DNA from: Pseudomonas syringae
GTDB taxonomy: Bacteria; Pseudomonadota; Gammaproteobacteria; Pseudomonadales; Pseudomonadaceae
Direction of reading: 5' to 3'
Assembly: GCF_021606685.1 (NCBI RefSeq)
Contig: NZ_WKCB01000033.1
Location: forward strand, 1 to 56,373
Length of the DNA stretch: 56,373 bases
Under the pieces are notes generated by a model. That model was not told where the DNA came from and searched no databases. It worked only from the letters and a program-made list of their open reading frames with translations. A program made the translations under genes and the position numbers. Below are positions 9,023 to 20,887 of the stretch, in pieces. Every line of letters begins with the position of its first letter. The stretch's first letter is position 1.

Positions 9023-9787
9023 ATGCGCGTAGTCCTGGGCGCTTTATGGATGATCACCACGGCCAGCCTGGCGGCACCTGCCCCCTTGCGTTTCTCGGTT
9101 TCCGACAGCTGGGCGATGCCCGTGGTGCAACTGGAGGACGGCCGGCCCGTGCAGGGCATTTTGTATGACCTGATGTTGAGCCTGGCCACCCAGGTCGGTC
9201 ACCCGGCGCAGTTCCATGTGCTGGCCAGGGCACGTATCTCCGCCGCCATGGAGCACGGTGACATTGACGTGCGCTGTTATGTCACCCAGGCCTGGTTCGA
9301 GAACATGTCCGGCGATTACACCTGGAGCATCCCGCTGATGGTGCAGCGCAACCTGCTGGTGAGCACCCACGTTCCCGCGCAGCCGGTACACCTGGATACG
9401 CTGGCGGCTCAGTCCATCGGCACGGTGCTCAACTATCGCTATGCCAGCCTCGACCCGCTGTTTGCCCGCGGCCAGCTCAGCCGCGATGACGCGCGCAGCG
9501 AAGAACAGGTGCTGCACAAGCTGGTGGCGGGGCGTTACAAATTTGCCGTGAGCAACGAATGGATACTCGATCGCTTCAACCAACGCATGCCCCCCGGCAA
9601 AAAGCTGCACAAGGTCGCGGTGATCGACGAGCAAAAGCTTGGCTGCACCGTACGCAACGACCCTGACGTGCCGGTGCAGCGAATCCTGCGCACCCTGCTG
9701 CGGATGAAGATGTCGGGGGAGATCGACGCAATCATCCAGCTGTACACCGGAGACGAGACGGCGAACCTGCCCGCTGATGCGCTTTAA
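9023..9787 (+). CDS. Periplasmic solute-binding family 3-like protein
   Basis: A secreted protein of 254 residues with a signal peptide (about 1-18, MRVVLGALWMITTASLAA) and the overall layout of bacterial extracellular solute-binding proteins family 3: LRFSVSDSWAMP at the start of the mature part and the VGTV/LSTH-type hinge later. No permease or ATPase gene is adjacent, so it may serve a distant transporter or act as a sensor-like orphan. The ATG at 9023 follows a GGAG site. It diverges from dnaX and ends 4 bp into the convergent neighbour (the stops share TTAA). Confidence 0.75.
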   Translation: MRVVLGALWMITTASLAAPAPLRFSVSDSWAMPVVQLEDGRPVQGILYDLMLSLATQVGHPAQFHVLARARISAAMEHGDIDVRCYVTQAWFENMSGDYTWSIPLMVQRNLLVSTHVPAQPVHLDTLAAQSIGTVLNYRYASLDPLFARGQLSRDDARSEEQVLHKLVAGRYKFAVSNEWILDRFNQRMPPGKKLHKVAVIDEQKLGCTVRNDPDVPVQRILRTLLRMKMSGEIDAIIQLYTGDETANLPADAL

Positions 9788-10368
9788 GGCGCGGCAAAGC
9801 GCGCGTACTGGCCCTGGCTGATCCAGCCGATGAACGTGCGGTCCTCGGCATTGGTGAACTCGACCTGAGCCCAGCCGTCCTTGAATGCCAGCACGCCCAC
9901 CACATCACCCTTGACGATGTAGGGCCGCTTGGCCGCACTTGCACCTGGGGTTGTCAGCAAATGAGCCGTGTCGGCCGACACCGTCACCAGTCCGATCCAT
10001 TGCTTGCTGGCGGTCTGGGTCAGCGCCAGGCCGGTGGCAATCTCGGGCATCAGCACGCTCATGCAACCGGGGTGCTGGCGGCCCTGCTCCACGGTCAGGG
10101 TCACGCCGTCGGGCGAGGACGACACACTGCCCGGGTAGGTGTTATCGAGCCAGGTGCTGAGTGCCTCGGGCCGGCCTTGCAGGTAAAACTTGCAGCTGCG
10201 GGTCACTCCGTCGCCCAACGCCTGGGTATAAAACCCTTCGACCTCATGCTCCGGCGTCACCGCCAGCATCAGCTCTTCGTACTGGCCCGAATGCAGCGCC
10301 GCCGATTCGGCAAAGGCAGGCGCCACGGCGCACAACGCCACAATGCCAATTGCTAGAGAACGGATCAT
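9784..10368 (-). CDS. Secreted SH3-like protein, partner of the upstream muramidase
   Basis: Product of 194 residues with a clear signal peptide (MIRSLAIGIVALCAVAPAFA, cleavage after about 20), so periplasmic. The C-terminal part (about 125-190) has the pattern of a bacterial SH3-like domain (YIVKGDVVGVLAFKDGWAQV, then GWI). Two cysteines at about 59 and 102 could form a disulphide. Only 1 bp separates its ATG from the TGA of the muramidase gene upstream, so the two are co-translated. A periplasmic protein coupled to a cell-wall hydrolase is the arrangement of immunity proteins, but a housekeeping wall-binding role cannot be excluded. Confidence 0.75.
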   Translation of the reverse strand: MIRSLAIGIVALCAVAPAFAESAALHSGQYEELMLAVTPEHEVEGFYTQALGDGVTRSCKFYLQGRPEALSTWLDNTYPGSVSSSPDGVTLTVEQGRQHPGCMSVLMPEIATGLALTQTASKQWIGLVTVSADTAHLLTTPGASAAKRPYIVKGDVVGVLAFKDGWAQVEFTNAEDRTFIGWISQGQYARFAAP

Positions 10369-10369
10369 G

Positions 10370-11371
10370 TCATTTTTTCCCTTCAAATTTTTCGTAGGCT
10401 TTTTGCATGAGGACGTCATAGTTGCCGTAGTCCTTACCGTTGTAATTGCGGGCCATGCCGACGTAATCCTTATTCTTCATGGCTTTGACCAATGCCGGGT
10501 TTCGGCGGCAAAACCCAACGAAGGCCATCAATTGCTGCCCGGCATTGATCTTCATGGCCGCGACAAACTCGAACACGGTACCGTAACCGCAAGCGACAAA
10601 GTTGAAGCCCATGACCTGAAACATGCCCCACGACGCGGCCATCAACGCCGCCGTCGGGTCCAGGTCAAACGCCGCCGCCAGGGTCTGCCAGGCCTTCGTC
10701 TGGTCCTTGTTGTTAACGCGCCACTGCGGGCCAGCCTTGACCATGTACGGGTAGGATAAAAAGGGATGGGTCTTGTCGTACTTTTGCTGGGTGTACTTGC
10801 GAAAGATATGCCCCTCGAAGGCGATCACCGGCATATAGGCGGGCCCGAAACCGGATCGCCCGCCGGACTCCACGGTCGCGAACGCCTTGATGACATTCAC
10901 CGAAATACCATTGCCCAGTGCAGCGGCGGCCCGCTGAAAGTCCGCATCGGTGAGGGCCACCCCGCCGTCACAGGTAGGCTGGGTGACCAGCAGCTGCCTA
11001 CGTTGCTCCGCCTCGAGCAGCGCACGGGCCCGGACCAGGTACTGGTTGACCCGGACTCGGATAACATCACTGCCCTGCACACCCGGGACGGCCTTGAGCG
11101 CGTCTTCGACCAAGCGATTGAACGTGCGCCCGCCAGGATCGATCACCCCATCGGGCTGGGCAAACTTGAGCTGGTTCAATTGATATTGGCTGATGCGCAG
11201 GGCCAACTGCGCGTCGCCCTGGCCATTTTCCGCCAAGGGCAAAGCGGTTTTGGGGGCGATGAGGTTGAACAGATACTGGATGCACTGAACGTCGGCAGGC
11301 ACATTGCGCGCTCTGCCTGGGGTGCCGACGGAAGCACCGATAAGGCTGGTTAACCCTTGGGGCATGGTCAT
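10370..11371 (-). CDS. N-acetylmuramidase domain protein, possible secreted effector
   Basis: Peptidoglycan hydrolase-like protein of 333 residues. Residues about 24-95 resemble a peptidoglycan-binding-like helical domain, and the C-terminal half (about 135-330) matches the N-acetylmuramidase (DUF3380) family with a VESGG motif carrying the probable catalytic Glu (about 168). There is no signal peptide or membrane segment, so export would need a phage-like holin or a type VI system. I chose the second ATG (11371) because an AGGA site sits 8 bp upstream; the first ATG (11380) has AGG directly against it. It is coupled to the periplasmic gene downstream. No phage genes surround it. Confidence 0.78.
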   Translation of the reverse strand: MTMPQGLTSLIGASVGTPGRARNVPADVQCIQYLFNLIAPKTALPLAENGQGDAQLALRISQYQLNQLKFAQPDGVIDPGGRTFNRLVEDALKAVPGVQGSDVIRVRVNQYLVRARALLEAEQRRQLLVTQPTCDGGVALTDADFQRAAAALGNGISVNVIKAFATVESGGRSGFGPAYMPVIAFEGHIFRKYTQQKYDKTHPFLSYPYMVKAGPQWRVNNKDQTKAWQTLAAAFDLDPTAALMAASWGMFQVMGFNFVACGYGTVFEFVAAMKINAGQQLMAFVGFCRRNPALVKAMKNKDYVGMARNYNGKDYGNYDVLMQKAYEKFEGKK

Positions 11372-11601
11372 GGCTATCATCCTGAATAACTAAGGAGTGC
11401 CATCACCTCTCTACTACTCCAGCACCGGTGTCGTTATATGCAACACACACAGGATTGAAGCTAGCAGGCAGCTTGGGATTGTCCAGCGGGGGTGTTGAAA
11501 GAGGCAAGACGCGGTCAAGGGCTGCGCAAATAATGGGCAGAGACTGAGTAAGGTTGTTTTGACGTATGACAGGAGGGGTACTGCAGGAAGAGCGTTATGG
11601 A

Positions 11602-11711
11602 GGCAACCCCACCAGCCACACCCCGGCACACAATGTTCCCGCTGTGGCTGCTGCCTTCCGGCTCTGACCAGGTTCACGGGTAATCGTTGCGGGGGGACCG
11701 ATGGGGTCACC
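11602..11711 (-). ncRNA. ffs: 4.5S RNA of the signal recognition particle
   Basis: On the minus strand the segment contains the conserved SRP core: CCTGGTCAG, then GCCGGAAGGCAGCAGCC with the GGAA tetraloop and the asymmetric bulge. The outer ends pair (GGTGACCCCAT at the 5' end with GTGGGGTTGCC at the 3' end). The overall hairpin of about 110 nt matches the gammaproteobacterial small SRP RNA, which binds Ffh to target membrane proteins. The exact ends are inferred from the pairing. A good sigma-70 promoter lies 33 bp upstream, leaving a 5' leader of about 25 nt that RNase P would remove, as in E. coli. Confidence 0.92.
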
Positions 11712-11743
11712 ATAACGACGCTGGCCTCTCGGCAAGCGGGGCC

Positions 11744-11771
11744 ATTGTACCGATCTCATCGGAAGTTACAA
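11744..11771 (-). promoter_or_regulatory. Sigma-70 promoter of the 4.5S RNA gene
   Basis: Reading the minus strand, -35 TTGTAA (11771-11766) and -10 TACAAT (11749-11744) are separated by 16 bp. The predicted start is near 11737, followed by a GC-rich stretch. Confidence 0.75.
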
Positions 11772-11848
11772 CTGTTGGTTCCGGATTAAAAATATGAAGG
11801 GGCTCAAGCACTTGCCAGGTGGGAGGGTCTCACTCCCACCGTGGCGCT

Positions 11849-13015
11849 TCATTGCGCTTGTACCACCTCATCCGCCCTGCCGCCTTCTTCCTGGATGACC
11901 AGGTGGATAAAGTGCAGCTTGGCGATGACCGCCGGTGGCAGTACGAAAGGATAGAAATCCGGCTGGCCCATGCTGCGCGAGAGTTCGTTGAGCATGCCGG
12001 CCAGCTCGATCCAGGCGTTGACGAAAGACAGGAACGCCATGCCGCCAGGGTGCTCGGGGTCATACAGGGTGGTGAGGGGGAACGGCTGGTAATCGAGGTC
12101 CATCTCGCGCGCGCTCATGCCAAAGCCAAGCGCGGTGTCGACGGCGTCCATCATGTGCAGGTAGTGCGCCCAGGTTTCGGCCCAGTCTTCCCACGGGTGC
12201 ATGGTGGCGTAGGCGCTGACGCAGGTTTGCTGCCAGTCGGGCCGCGGGCCGTTTTGGTAGTGTTGGTCGAGGGCATCGGCGTAACTGGCACGTTCGTCGC
12301 CGAACAGCTGGCGAAAAGGCTCGATCCAGTGACTGTTGGCGATCAAGCGATCCCAGTAGTAATGGCCGACCTCGTGGCGAAAGTGCCCGAGCAAGGTGCG
12401 ATAGGGCTCGCGCATCTGCACGCGGACTTTCTCGCGGTGAGCGTCGTCGGCCTCCTTGATGTCGAGGGTAATCAGGCCGTTGGCATGCCCGGTCATGGGC
12501 GCATTGCCTTCCAGGTCGATGCCGACAAAATCGAAGGCCAGGCCGCGCTCTTCGTCGACAGTCTTGGGCACCACTTGCAGGCCCAGGCTGATCAGTTGCG
12601 CCACCAGACGGCGCTTGGCGGTCTCGACCTTGCGCCAGCGCTCGGGGTTTTCCGGGATCGACAGGTCAGGGATGGTGCGGTTCAGGCTGCAGGCCACGCA
12701 CAATGGCGCGGTGCTGTGCGCGGGAATCAGCCAGTTACAGGCAGCCGGCGTGTCGAGGTTGGCACAGCGGCGGAAGGCGCCGGCGTCGAGGTTGTCGTCC
12801 TGTAGCCAGGTGTCGACGACAGGGCCGGGTTGCAGGGATGACAAGCGGCTCTGTTGCGGCTGATAACCCAGCAGCGCCTGGCAGGCCAGGCACTGGCTGT
12901 TGCGGAAGAACAGGGATTGCCCGCAGCGGCATTGCCACACTTTGCTGTTGCGGGATGAGCCCGCTGTGAACGGTGCAGCGATGCGCGAACTGAGTTGCTC
13001 GAAGTAGCGGAACAT
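11849..13015 (-). CDS. Putative zinc-binding metallopeptidase with N-terminal zinc ribbons
   Basis: Predicted zinc metallopeptidase of 388 residues (zinc-ribbon plus peptidase_Mx type). N-terminal cysteine pairs C29/C31, C42/C45, C84/C93 and C106/C109 would hold one or two zinc ribbons. The catalytic motif HEVGHYYW (H214, E215, H218) is followed by a conserved DE and a DWAETWAHYLHMMD region that probably supplies the third ligand. There is no signal peptide, so it is cytoplasmic. The substrate is unknown. It stands alone between the SRP RNA and ligA. The ATG at 13015 follows GGGAGAG. Confidence 0.85.
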   Translation of the reverse strand: MFRYFEQLSSRIAAPFTAGSSRNSKVWQCRCGQSLFFRNSQCLACQALLGYQPQQSRLSSLQPGPVVDTWLQDDNLDAGAFRRCANLDTPAACNWLIPAHSTAPLCVACSLNRTIPDLSIPENPERWRKVETAKRRLVAQLISLGLQVVPKTVDEERGLAFDFVGIDLEGNAPMTGHANGLITLDIKEADDAHREKVRVQMREPYRTLLGHFRHEVGHYYWDRLIANSHWIEPFRQLFGDERASYADALDQHYQNGPRPDWQQTCVSAYATMHPWEDWAETWAHYLHMMDAVDTALGFGMSAREMDLDYQPFPLTTLYDPEHPGGMAFLSFVNAWIELAGMLNELSRSMGQPDFYPFVLPPAVIAKLHFIHLVIQEEGGRADEVVQAQ

Positions 13016-13085
13016 GGCGATCTCTCCCGGGGTGACTGAGACTAGATCATTTCCTCTTCAGGATCGTTCCACTTTGCTAATGAGC

Positions 13086-13129
13086 GGGGCTGCTGCGCAG
13101 CCCGACGCGGGCAAGCCCGCTCGCCACAA
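13086..13129. repeat. REP-family repeat, 44 bp
   Basis: Starts GGGGCTGCTGCGCAGCCC and ends GCCCGCTCGCCACAA. The reverse complement of the same 44 bp, with one mismatch, occurs at 56302-56345, and a degraded copy at 6313-6361. It contains the short palindrome GGGCTGCTGCGCAGCCC. It lies 8 bp after the ligA stop. Confidence 0.85.
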
Positions 13130-13136
13130 GGCAGCG

Positions 13137-15533
<2,397 letters not shown>

Positions 15534-15581
15534 TCAATGTGTTAGTGCGCTTATTCTACTGACAACGCTGGGAGCCAATCC

Positions 15582-16445
15582 TCAGCGTTTCTGTGTCAGG
15601 GCACGACGCTCGAACTCGACGATGCGCTGACGGTAGTGCTCGATGGTCTGGGCGGTGAGGACGCTGCGCTGGTCGTCCTTGAGTTCGCCATTGAGTTCCT
15701 GGGACAGCTTGCGGGCTGCCGCCACCATCACGTCGAACGCCTGTTTCGGGTGACGCGGGCCTGGCAGGCCAAGGAAGAAACTCACCGCCGGGGTGCTGAA
15801 CAGGTCGATGTCGTCCAGGTCGAAGGTGCCCGGCTTGACCGCGTTGGCCATGGAGAACAGCACTTCGCCGTTACCGGCCATGCTTTCGTGACGGTGGAAA
15901 ATATCCATTTCGCCAAAACGCAGGCCGCTTTCCAGGATGTTCTGCAACAGCGCCGGACCCTTGAAGCCAGCGGCGTCGCGGCAGATCACGCTGATCACCA
16001 AGACTTCCTCGGCGGCAGGCTGATCGTTCACAGACTGACGCGGGGCGTTCTTGCTGGCGTTTTCGTCGGGGAAATCATCGTCGCGACTACTGAAGCTCGG
16101 GCCGTCATCCACGTCGAGGTTGAGGTCGCCCTGGTGCGGCTCGGCAACCGCCGCGCTGGCACGCTTGCCACGCTTGGACGAAGGCTCACGGGCTTCGCGC
16201 AACGGCGCGCTCATGGACGGCAAATCATGCTCATCCAGTTGCGGCTCTTTATGCGTATCCAGCACACGGGGCGGCCCCAGCAGCTCGGCGCTGCCGTCGT
16301 CGTCGGGCAAGTTGGACAGGTTACGGTCCAGACGGAATTTGAGCTTGCCCTTGCCACCGCGCATGCGGCGCCAGCCATCAAAAAGAATACCGGCAATGAC
16401 AATGATGCCGATGACTATCAGCCACTCGCGCAGACCGATTTCCAT
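15582..16445 (-). CDS. zipA: ZipA, cell division protein anchoring FtsZ
   Basis: Essential division protein that tethers FtsZ to the inner membrane. The 287-residue product has an N-out membrane helix (about 7-24, [18 protein letters not shown]), a basic segment ([13 protein letters not shown]), a charged disordered linker (about 45-150) and the C-terminal FtsZ-binding domain (about 155-285, [16 protein letters not shown] onward). The start at 16445 (MEIGLREWL) is the family start. It lies between smc and ligA, the standard order in Pseudomonas. The AT-rich gap of 259 bp before it, after smc, is the likely promoter region. Confidence 0.96.
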   Translation of the reverse strand: MEIGLREWLIVIGIIVIAGILFDGWRRMRGGKGKLKFRLDRNLSNLPDDDGSAELLGPPRVLDTHKEPQLDEHDLPSMSAPLREAREPSSKRGKRASAAVAEPHQGDLNLDVDDGPSFSSRDDDFPDENASKNAPRQSVNDQPAAEEVLVISVICRDAAGFKGPALLQNILESGLRFGEMDIFHRHESMAGNGEVLFSMANAVKPGTFDLDDIDLFSTPAVSFFLGLPGPRHPKQAFDVMVAAARKLSQELNGELKDDQRSVLTAQTIEHYRQRIVEFERRALTQKR

Positions 16446-16704
16446 GTAATCCCGTGCCTCTAATAAAAAATGCTGAAAAATAAGGGGTTTAGCACCGTGC
16501 AAACCGCTTTAAAACGTGGCGCCAACTCTATGTTCTGACTGACGTTTTGCCCACGCACACGAAAAATTGACATTAAACTAGCACGACCAAAGATAACTTT
16601 ACACCGTCTGTCAAAATGCCTTGAACAAATATGTCCATTTGCCACTTTCGCCAGACCGGTAAACCCCCTTACAGCGTGCTAAAAAAATTCTCTCCAGGCG
16701 TGGC

Positions 16705-19700
16705 TCAGGATTCCACCATCGCCATCGCTTCTTCCACATCCACCGCGACCAACCGTGAACAGCCAGGTTCGTGCATGGTTACGCCCATCAACTGATCCGC
16801 CATTTCCATGGCGATCTTGTTGTGGGTGATATAGATGAATTGCACCGTCTGGGACATTTCTTTGACCAACCGGGCGTAGCGTCCAACGTTAGCGTCATCC
16901 AGCGGGGCGTCAACTTCATCGAGCATGCAGAACGGCGCCGGGTTCAACTTGAAGATGGCAAATACCAGGGCCAATGCGGTCAGGGCTTTTTCGCCGCCGG
17001 ACAACAAATGGATGGTGCTGTTCTTCTTGCCCGGAGGCCGCGCCATGATCGTTACCCCAGTATCGAGTAGATCTTCGCCTGTCAGTTCCAAGTAAGCGCT
17101 GCCACCGCCGAAAACTTTCGGGAATAACGCCTGTAAACCGCCATTAATCTGATCAAAGGTATCTTTGAAGCGGTTACGGGTTTCCTTGTCGATCTTGCGG
17201 ATCACGTTTTCCAACGTGTCCAGGGCTTCCACCAGGTCGGCGTCCTGGGCATCCAGATAACGTTTACGTTCGGATTGCTGCTGGTATTCGTCGATGGCTG
17301 CGAGGTTGATCGCGCCCAGGCGCTGTATACGCGCAGCAATGCGCTCAAGTTCTTCTTCGGCGTCTTTCTCGTTGGCCTGGGCGGTCAGGGTATTGAGCAC
17401 GCCGTGCAGGTCGTAGCCGTCTTCCAGCAATTGGTCTTGCAGGGTCTTGCGGCGCACGGTCAGGGCTTGCCATTCCATGCGTTGCTGTTCGAGCTGGCCG
17501 CGAATCAGCTGGGATTGCTGCTCGGCCTGGGTCCGGCGTTTTTCCGCGTCGCGCAGCTCACGGTCGGCGTCTTCCAGGGCGATTTGCGCGGTCTTGAGTT
17601 CTTCGTCGACGGTCATGCGCTTGTCGAGCAACTCTTCGAGCTTGAGCCGCAGTTCTTCAAGCGGCGCTTCGCCCTCCTCCAGATTGAGGCTCAGTTGCTC
17701 GCGCTTTTCGGTGAGGCGTTCGGATTGCATCTCCAGGCGTTCAAGGGCCTGGGCCGTGGAATTATGCTGAGCCTTGAGCGACCCCAGGCGCACCGCCAAT
17801 TGATGGGCGTGGTCCTTGTGCTGGCGCGCTTCCTGGCGCACGCGATCAAGGCGCTCGCGCAGGCTGTCGCGCTGGGCCAGCAGCAGCTCGCGCTGCTCGG
17901 TGTCCAGCGCCATGCTGTCGAGGGCTTCCTGCAAGTGCAGGCGCGCCTCGCCGATCTGTTCGTGTTCGAGGGCGCGCTGCTCGCCCATCTCGGCCACTTC
18001 GTCGTCAAGACGGGTGCGGCGCAGGGTCAGTTGCTCGGCCTTGGCTTTGCTCGCGGACAGCTGGGCTTTCAATTCGCCCTGCTGGCGGGCTTCGTCCTGC
18101 AACAGGCGGCGCAAGTGTTCGCGACCGGTCTCTTGCTGGCGCTGGGTGGCGCGCAGGGTTTGCAGTTCGGTTTCCAGGCTTTCGAGGGTCGCTTCGCGCT
18201 CTTCACGCTCGGCCGTCAGGTTGACGATTTCCTGGCCGCGGGCCAGAACGCCGCTTTCCGCTTCACTGGCGCGGCGCACTCGCAGGAAGTGCCGGCCGAC
18301 CCAGTAGCCATCGCGGCTGATCAGGCTTTCGCCGGCACGCAGTTGGCCGCGCTGGGCCAGGGCCTGTTCAAGGGATTCGACCGGTTTGACCTGGCCCAAC
18401 CACGGCGACAGATCAATCGCCGCCTCGACTTTATCCAGCAAACTGCCCGGCACTCGCGTGCCATCGGCCGCCGGGCTGAGCAAACGCAGATCGCCCTGAG
18501 CAAAACCGGCCAGGTCGAAGCCGCCAAAATCATCCACCAGCACGGCCTGCAGGTCGGCGCCGAGCACGGTTTCTACCGCCAGCTCCCAACCCGCCTCAAC
18601 CTTCAAGCCTTCGGCCAGGCGCGGGCGCTCGGCCAAATGCTGGTCACGCAGCCACTCGGCAGTGCCGGTGCCGGGGTCCAATGCGGCTTGCTGCAAGGCT
18701 TCAAGGGACGCCAGGCGGCCATTGAGCCGCTGCAAATCGCCCTGGGCCTGCTGCTGGGCCTGGGTCGCCTGTTGCAGTTGCTGACGCAATTGCTCCAGGC
18801 GCTCCACTTGTTGTTCTTCGCTGGCTTCCAGCTCTTCCAGCGTCATCTCGCTTTCGGCCAGTTGCTCGCTCAGTTCCATGATTGCCGCGTCTTCCGGATC
18901 GGCGGCGAGCAATACACGCTCTTCCTGCAGACGACGCTGGCGCTCGGCCAGGCGTTCCATGCTGGTTTCCAACTGCTGGATGCGCGACTGCTGCACCTCA
19001 GCCTGGCGGCGCGGCTCAGCAGATTGCAGGTTGAAGGTGTCCCACTGCTCCTGCCAGCCGTGCATGGTGGTTTCGGCTTCTTCCAGGGCGGCGGCGGCTT
19101 CTTCGGCGGCGGCGCTGGTGATTTCCTGCTCGGGGGTGAGCATGTCCAGCTCTTCGCCGAGGGTCAGCAATAAGGTGCGGTCATGGCCCAGGTGCGATTC
19201 GGTCTCCAGGCGCGCGCGCTCGGCTTCTTTCAGATCGTCCTGCAACTGCCGCAGGCGCTGCTGGCCGTGCTGGATGCTCTGCTCGACCCGGGCAATATCA
19301 CCGCCCACCGAGTAGAAGCGGCCCTGCACCAGATTGAAGCGCTCGGAGAGGTCATGGTGCCCGTCACGCAACCGCTCGATGCTGGCGTCGGCATTGCGCT
19401 GTTCGGCCACCAGGGCTTCGAAGCTGATTTCCTGGGTGCCGATGATCGCCTCGCGCTGGCCGACCTGATCATTCAATGCCTGCCAGCGCAGGGCCGAGAG
19501 TTGCGCCTTGAGCTGGCGCTCTTCGCCCTTGTATTCCTGGTACTTCTCGGCGGCCTGGGCCTGGCGGTGCAGGCGTTCGAGCTGACGCTCAAGCTCTTCG
19601 CGCAGGTCGGTCAGGCGGGCGAGGTTTTCATGGGTACGCCGGATACGGTTTTCGGTTTCGCGACGGCGCTCCTTGTACTTGGAGATGCCGGCCGCTTCTT

Positions 19701-20193
19701 CGATAAAGTTGCGCAGGTCCTCGGGTTTGGCTTCGATCAGCTTGGAGATCATGCCCTGCTCGATGATCGAATAGCTGCGCGGGCCCAGGCCGGTGCCGAG
19801 GAAAATATCGGTAATGTCACGGCGCCGGCACTTGGTGCCGTTGAGGAAATAGCTGTTCTGGCTGTCGCGGGTCACTTTGCGGCGAATGGAAATTTCCGCG
19901 TAGGCCGCGTACTCGCCGATCAGGGTGCCGTCGGAGTTATCGAACACCAGCTCGATGCTCGCCTGGCTGACTGGCTTGCGGCTGGTGGAGCCGTTGAAGA
20001 TGACGTCGGTCATCGACTCGCCACGCAGGTTTTTTGCCGAGCTCTCGCCCATCACCCAGCGTACGGCGTCGATGATGTTCGACTTGCCGCAACCATTGGG
20101 CCCGACCACCGCCGCCATGTTACTGGGGAAGTTCACCGTGGTCGGGTCGACGAAGGATTTGAACCCCGCCAGTTTGATGCACTTGAGCCGCAC
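16705..20193 (-). CDS. smc: SMC, chromosome condensation and segregation ATPase
   Basis: Structural maintenance of chromosomes protein of 1162 residues. Walker A GPNGCGKSNI is at 31-40, long coiled coils run about 170-480 and 650-970, the hinge lies between about 500 and 640, and the C-terminal head carries the LSGGEKALTALAL signature and Walker B CMLDEVDAPLDDAN. It starts with GTG (20193). The upstream gntR gene ends 2 bp before it, so the two are probably co-transcribed. The usual ScpA/ScpB partners are not in this window. Confidence 0.97.
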   Translation of the reverse strand: MRLKCIKLAGFKSFVDPTTVNFPSNMAAVVGPNGCGKSNIIDAVRWVMGESSAKNLRGESMTDVIFNGSTSRKPVSQASIELVFDNSDGTLIGEYAAYAEISIRRKVTRDSQNSYFLNGTKCRRRDITDIFLGTGLGPRSYSIIEQGMISKLIEAKPEDLRNFIEEAAGISKYKERRRETENRIRRTHENLARLTDLREELERQLERLHRQAQAAEKYQEYKGEERQLKAQLSALRWQALNDQVGQREAIIGTQEISFEALVAEQRNADASIERLRDGHHDLSERFNLVQGRFYSVGGDIARVEQSIQHGQQRLRQLQDDLKEAERARLETESHLGHDRTLLLTLGEELDMLTPEQEITSAAAEEAAAALEEAETTMHGWQEQWDTFNLQSAEPRRQAEVQQSRIQQLETSMERLAERQRRLQEERVLLAADPEDAAIMELSEQLAESEMTLEELEASEEQQVERLEQLRQQLQQATQAQQQAQGDLQRLNGRLASLEALQQAALDPGTGTAEWLRDQHLAERPRLAEGLKVEAGWELAVETVLGADLQAVLVDDFGGFDLAGFAQGDLRLLSPAADGTRVPGSLLDKVEAAIDLSPWLGQVKPVESLEQALAQRGQLRAGESLISRDGYWVGRHFLRVRRASEAESGVLARGQEIVNLTAEREEREATLESLETELQTLRATQRQQETGREHLRRLLQDEARQQGELKAQLSASKAKAEQLTLRRTRLDDEVAEMGEQRALEHEQIGEARLHLQEALDSMALDTEQRELLLAQRDSLRERLDRVRQEARQHKDHAHQLAVRLGSLKAQHNSTAQALERLEMQSERLTEKREQLSLNLEEGEAPLEELRLKLEELLDKRMTVDEELKTAQIALEDADRELRDAEKRRTQAEQQSQLIRGQLEQQRMEWQALTVRRKTLQDQLLEDGYDLHGVLNTLTAQANEKDAEEELERIAARIQRLGAINLAAIDEYQQQSERKRYLDAQDADLVEALDTLENVIRKIDKETRNRFKDTFDQINGGLQALFPKVFGGGSAYLELTGEDLLDTGVTIMARPPGKKNSTIHLLSGGEKALTALALVFAIFKLNPAPFCMLDEVDAPLDDANVGRYARLVKEMSQTVQFIYITHNKIAMEMADQLMGVTMHEPGCSRLVAVDVEEAMAMVES

Positions 20194-20195
20194 GC

Positions 20196-20855
20196 TTAGG
20201 CGTCCGCCAACGCAGCGATGACCAACGACGAACTGCGCTGGCAGTACGCCGACAGCACCTGGCGGATTTGCGGCAGGTCACGGCCGAGTACGGCGGCGAG
20301 CAATTGCTCGAACAGCGCCAGGTACTCGCTCATGGATGCCTTGCGTTGATCCAGCGCCAAGTAATAGGCACGGTTCATCGCCGGCTGCAGGTTCTCGACA
20401 GTTTCCTGCAGATACGGGTTGTTGGCGAAGGGGTACGCCGCACGCATCACATTGAAGCACTCTTCAACAAAGGCGCGGATGTCCTGGCGCTCGAAATTGG
20501 CGACCAGCCGCTGCTGGATCTGCACAAAAGGCGCCATGTCAGCCTGGGTCTGCCAGCCTTGGGCGACGGCATTGCCCAGCAAGATGTACAACTCGCTCAT
20601 CAAGGTGCAAAGGCTCTGCACCTTGTGCGCGGTGAGTTCGGTGACATGCGCGCCACGGCGCGGCAGGATCGCGATCAGGTGGCGGCGTTCAAGGATCAGC
20701 AAGGCTTCGCGCACGGAACCGCGGCTGACATTGAGTGCCAGCGTGACTTTCTGCTCCTGGATCCGCTCCCCAGGCTTGAGGTCGCCGCGAATGATACGTT
20801 CGGCGAGGTGGTGAGCAATTTGCTCGGCGAGACTGTCCGGCGCCTTGAACGTCAT
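20196..20855 (-). CDS. GntR-family (FCD type) transcription regulator
   Basis: DNA-binding repressor-type protein of 219 residues: winged helix at about 8-72 (SLAEQIAHHLAERIIRGDLK, then LNVSRGSVREALLILERR) and a C-terminal FCD ligand domain (about 80-210). It is divergent from xdhA across a 291-bp gap that holds two palindromes close to xdhA and one close to its own start, so it is a good candidate for control of xanthine dehydrogenase. The ligand is unknown. It is followed by smc after 2 bp. The same gene order (gntR next to smc and xdh) is known to me from P. aeruginosa. Confidence 0.9.
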   Translation of the reverse strand: MTFKAPDSLAEQIAHHLAERIIRGDLKPGERIQEQKVTLALNVSRGSVREALLILERRHLIAILPRRGAHVTELTAHKVQSLCTLMSELYILLGNAVAQGWQTQADMAPFVQIQQRLVANFERQDIRAFVEECFNVMRAAYPFANNPYLQETVENLQPAMNRAYYLALDQRKASMSEYLALFEQLLAAVLGRDLPQIRQVLSAYCQRSSSLVIAALADA

Positions 20856-20871
20856 GTTTTCCCTTCAAAAT

Positions 20872-20887
20872 CTTCTATCGATACAAG
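20872..20887. promoter_or_regulatory. 16-bp imperfect palindrome upstream of gntR
   Basis: CTTCTATCGATACAAG is a near-perfect inverted repeat (7 of 8 positions pair) 17 bp before the gntR start, a position suited to self-repression. The half-site CGATACAA also occurs in both arms of the palindrome at 2907-2926. Confidence 0.4.
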
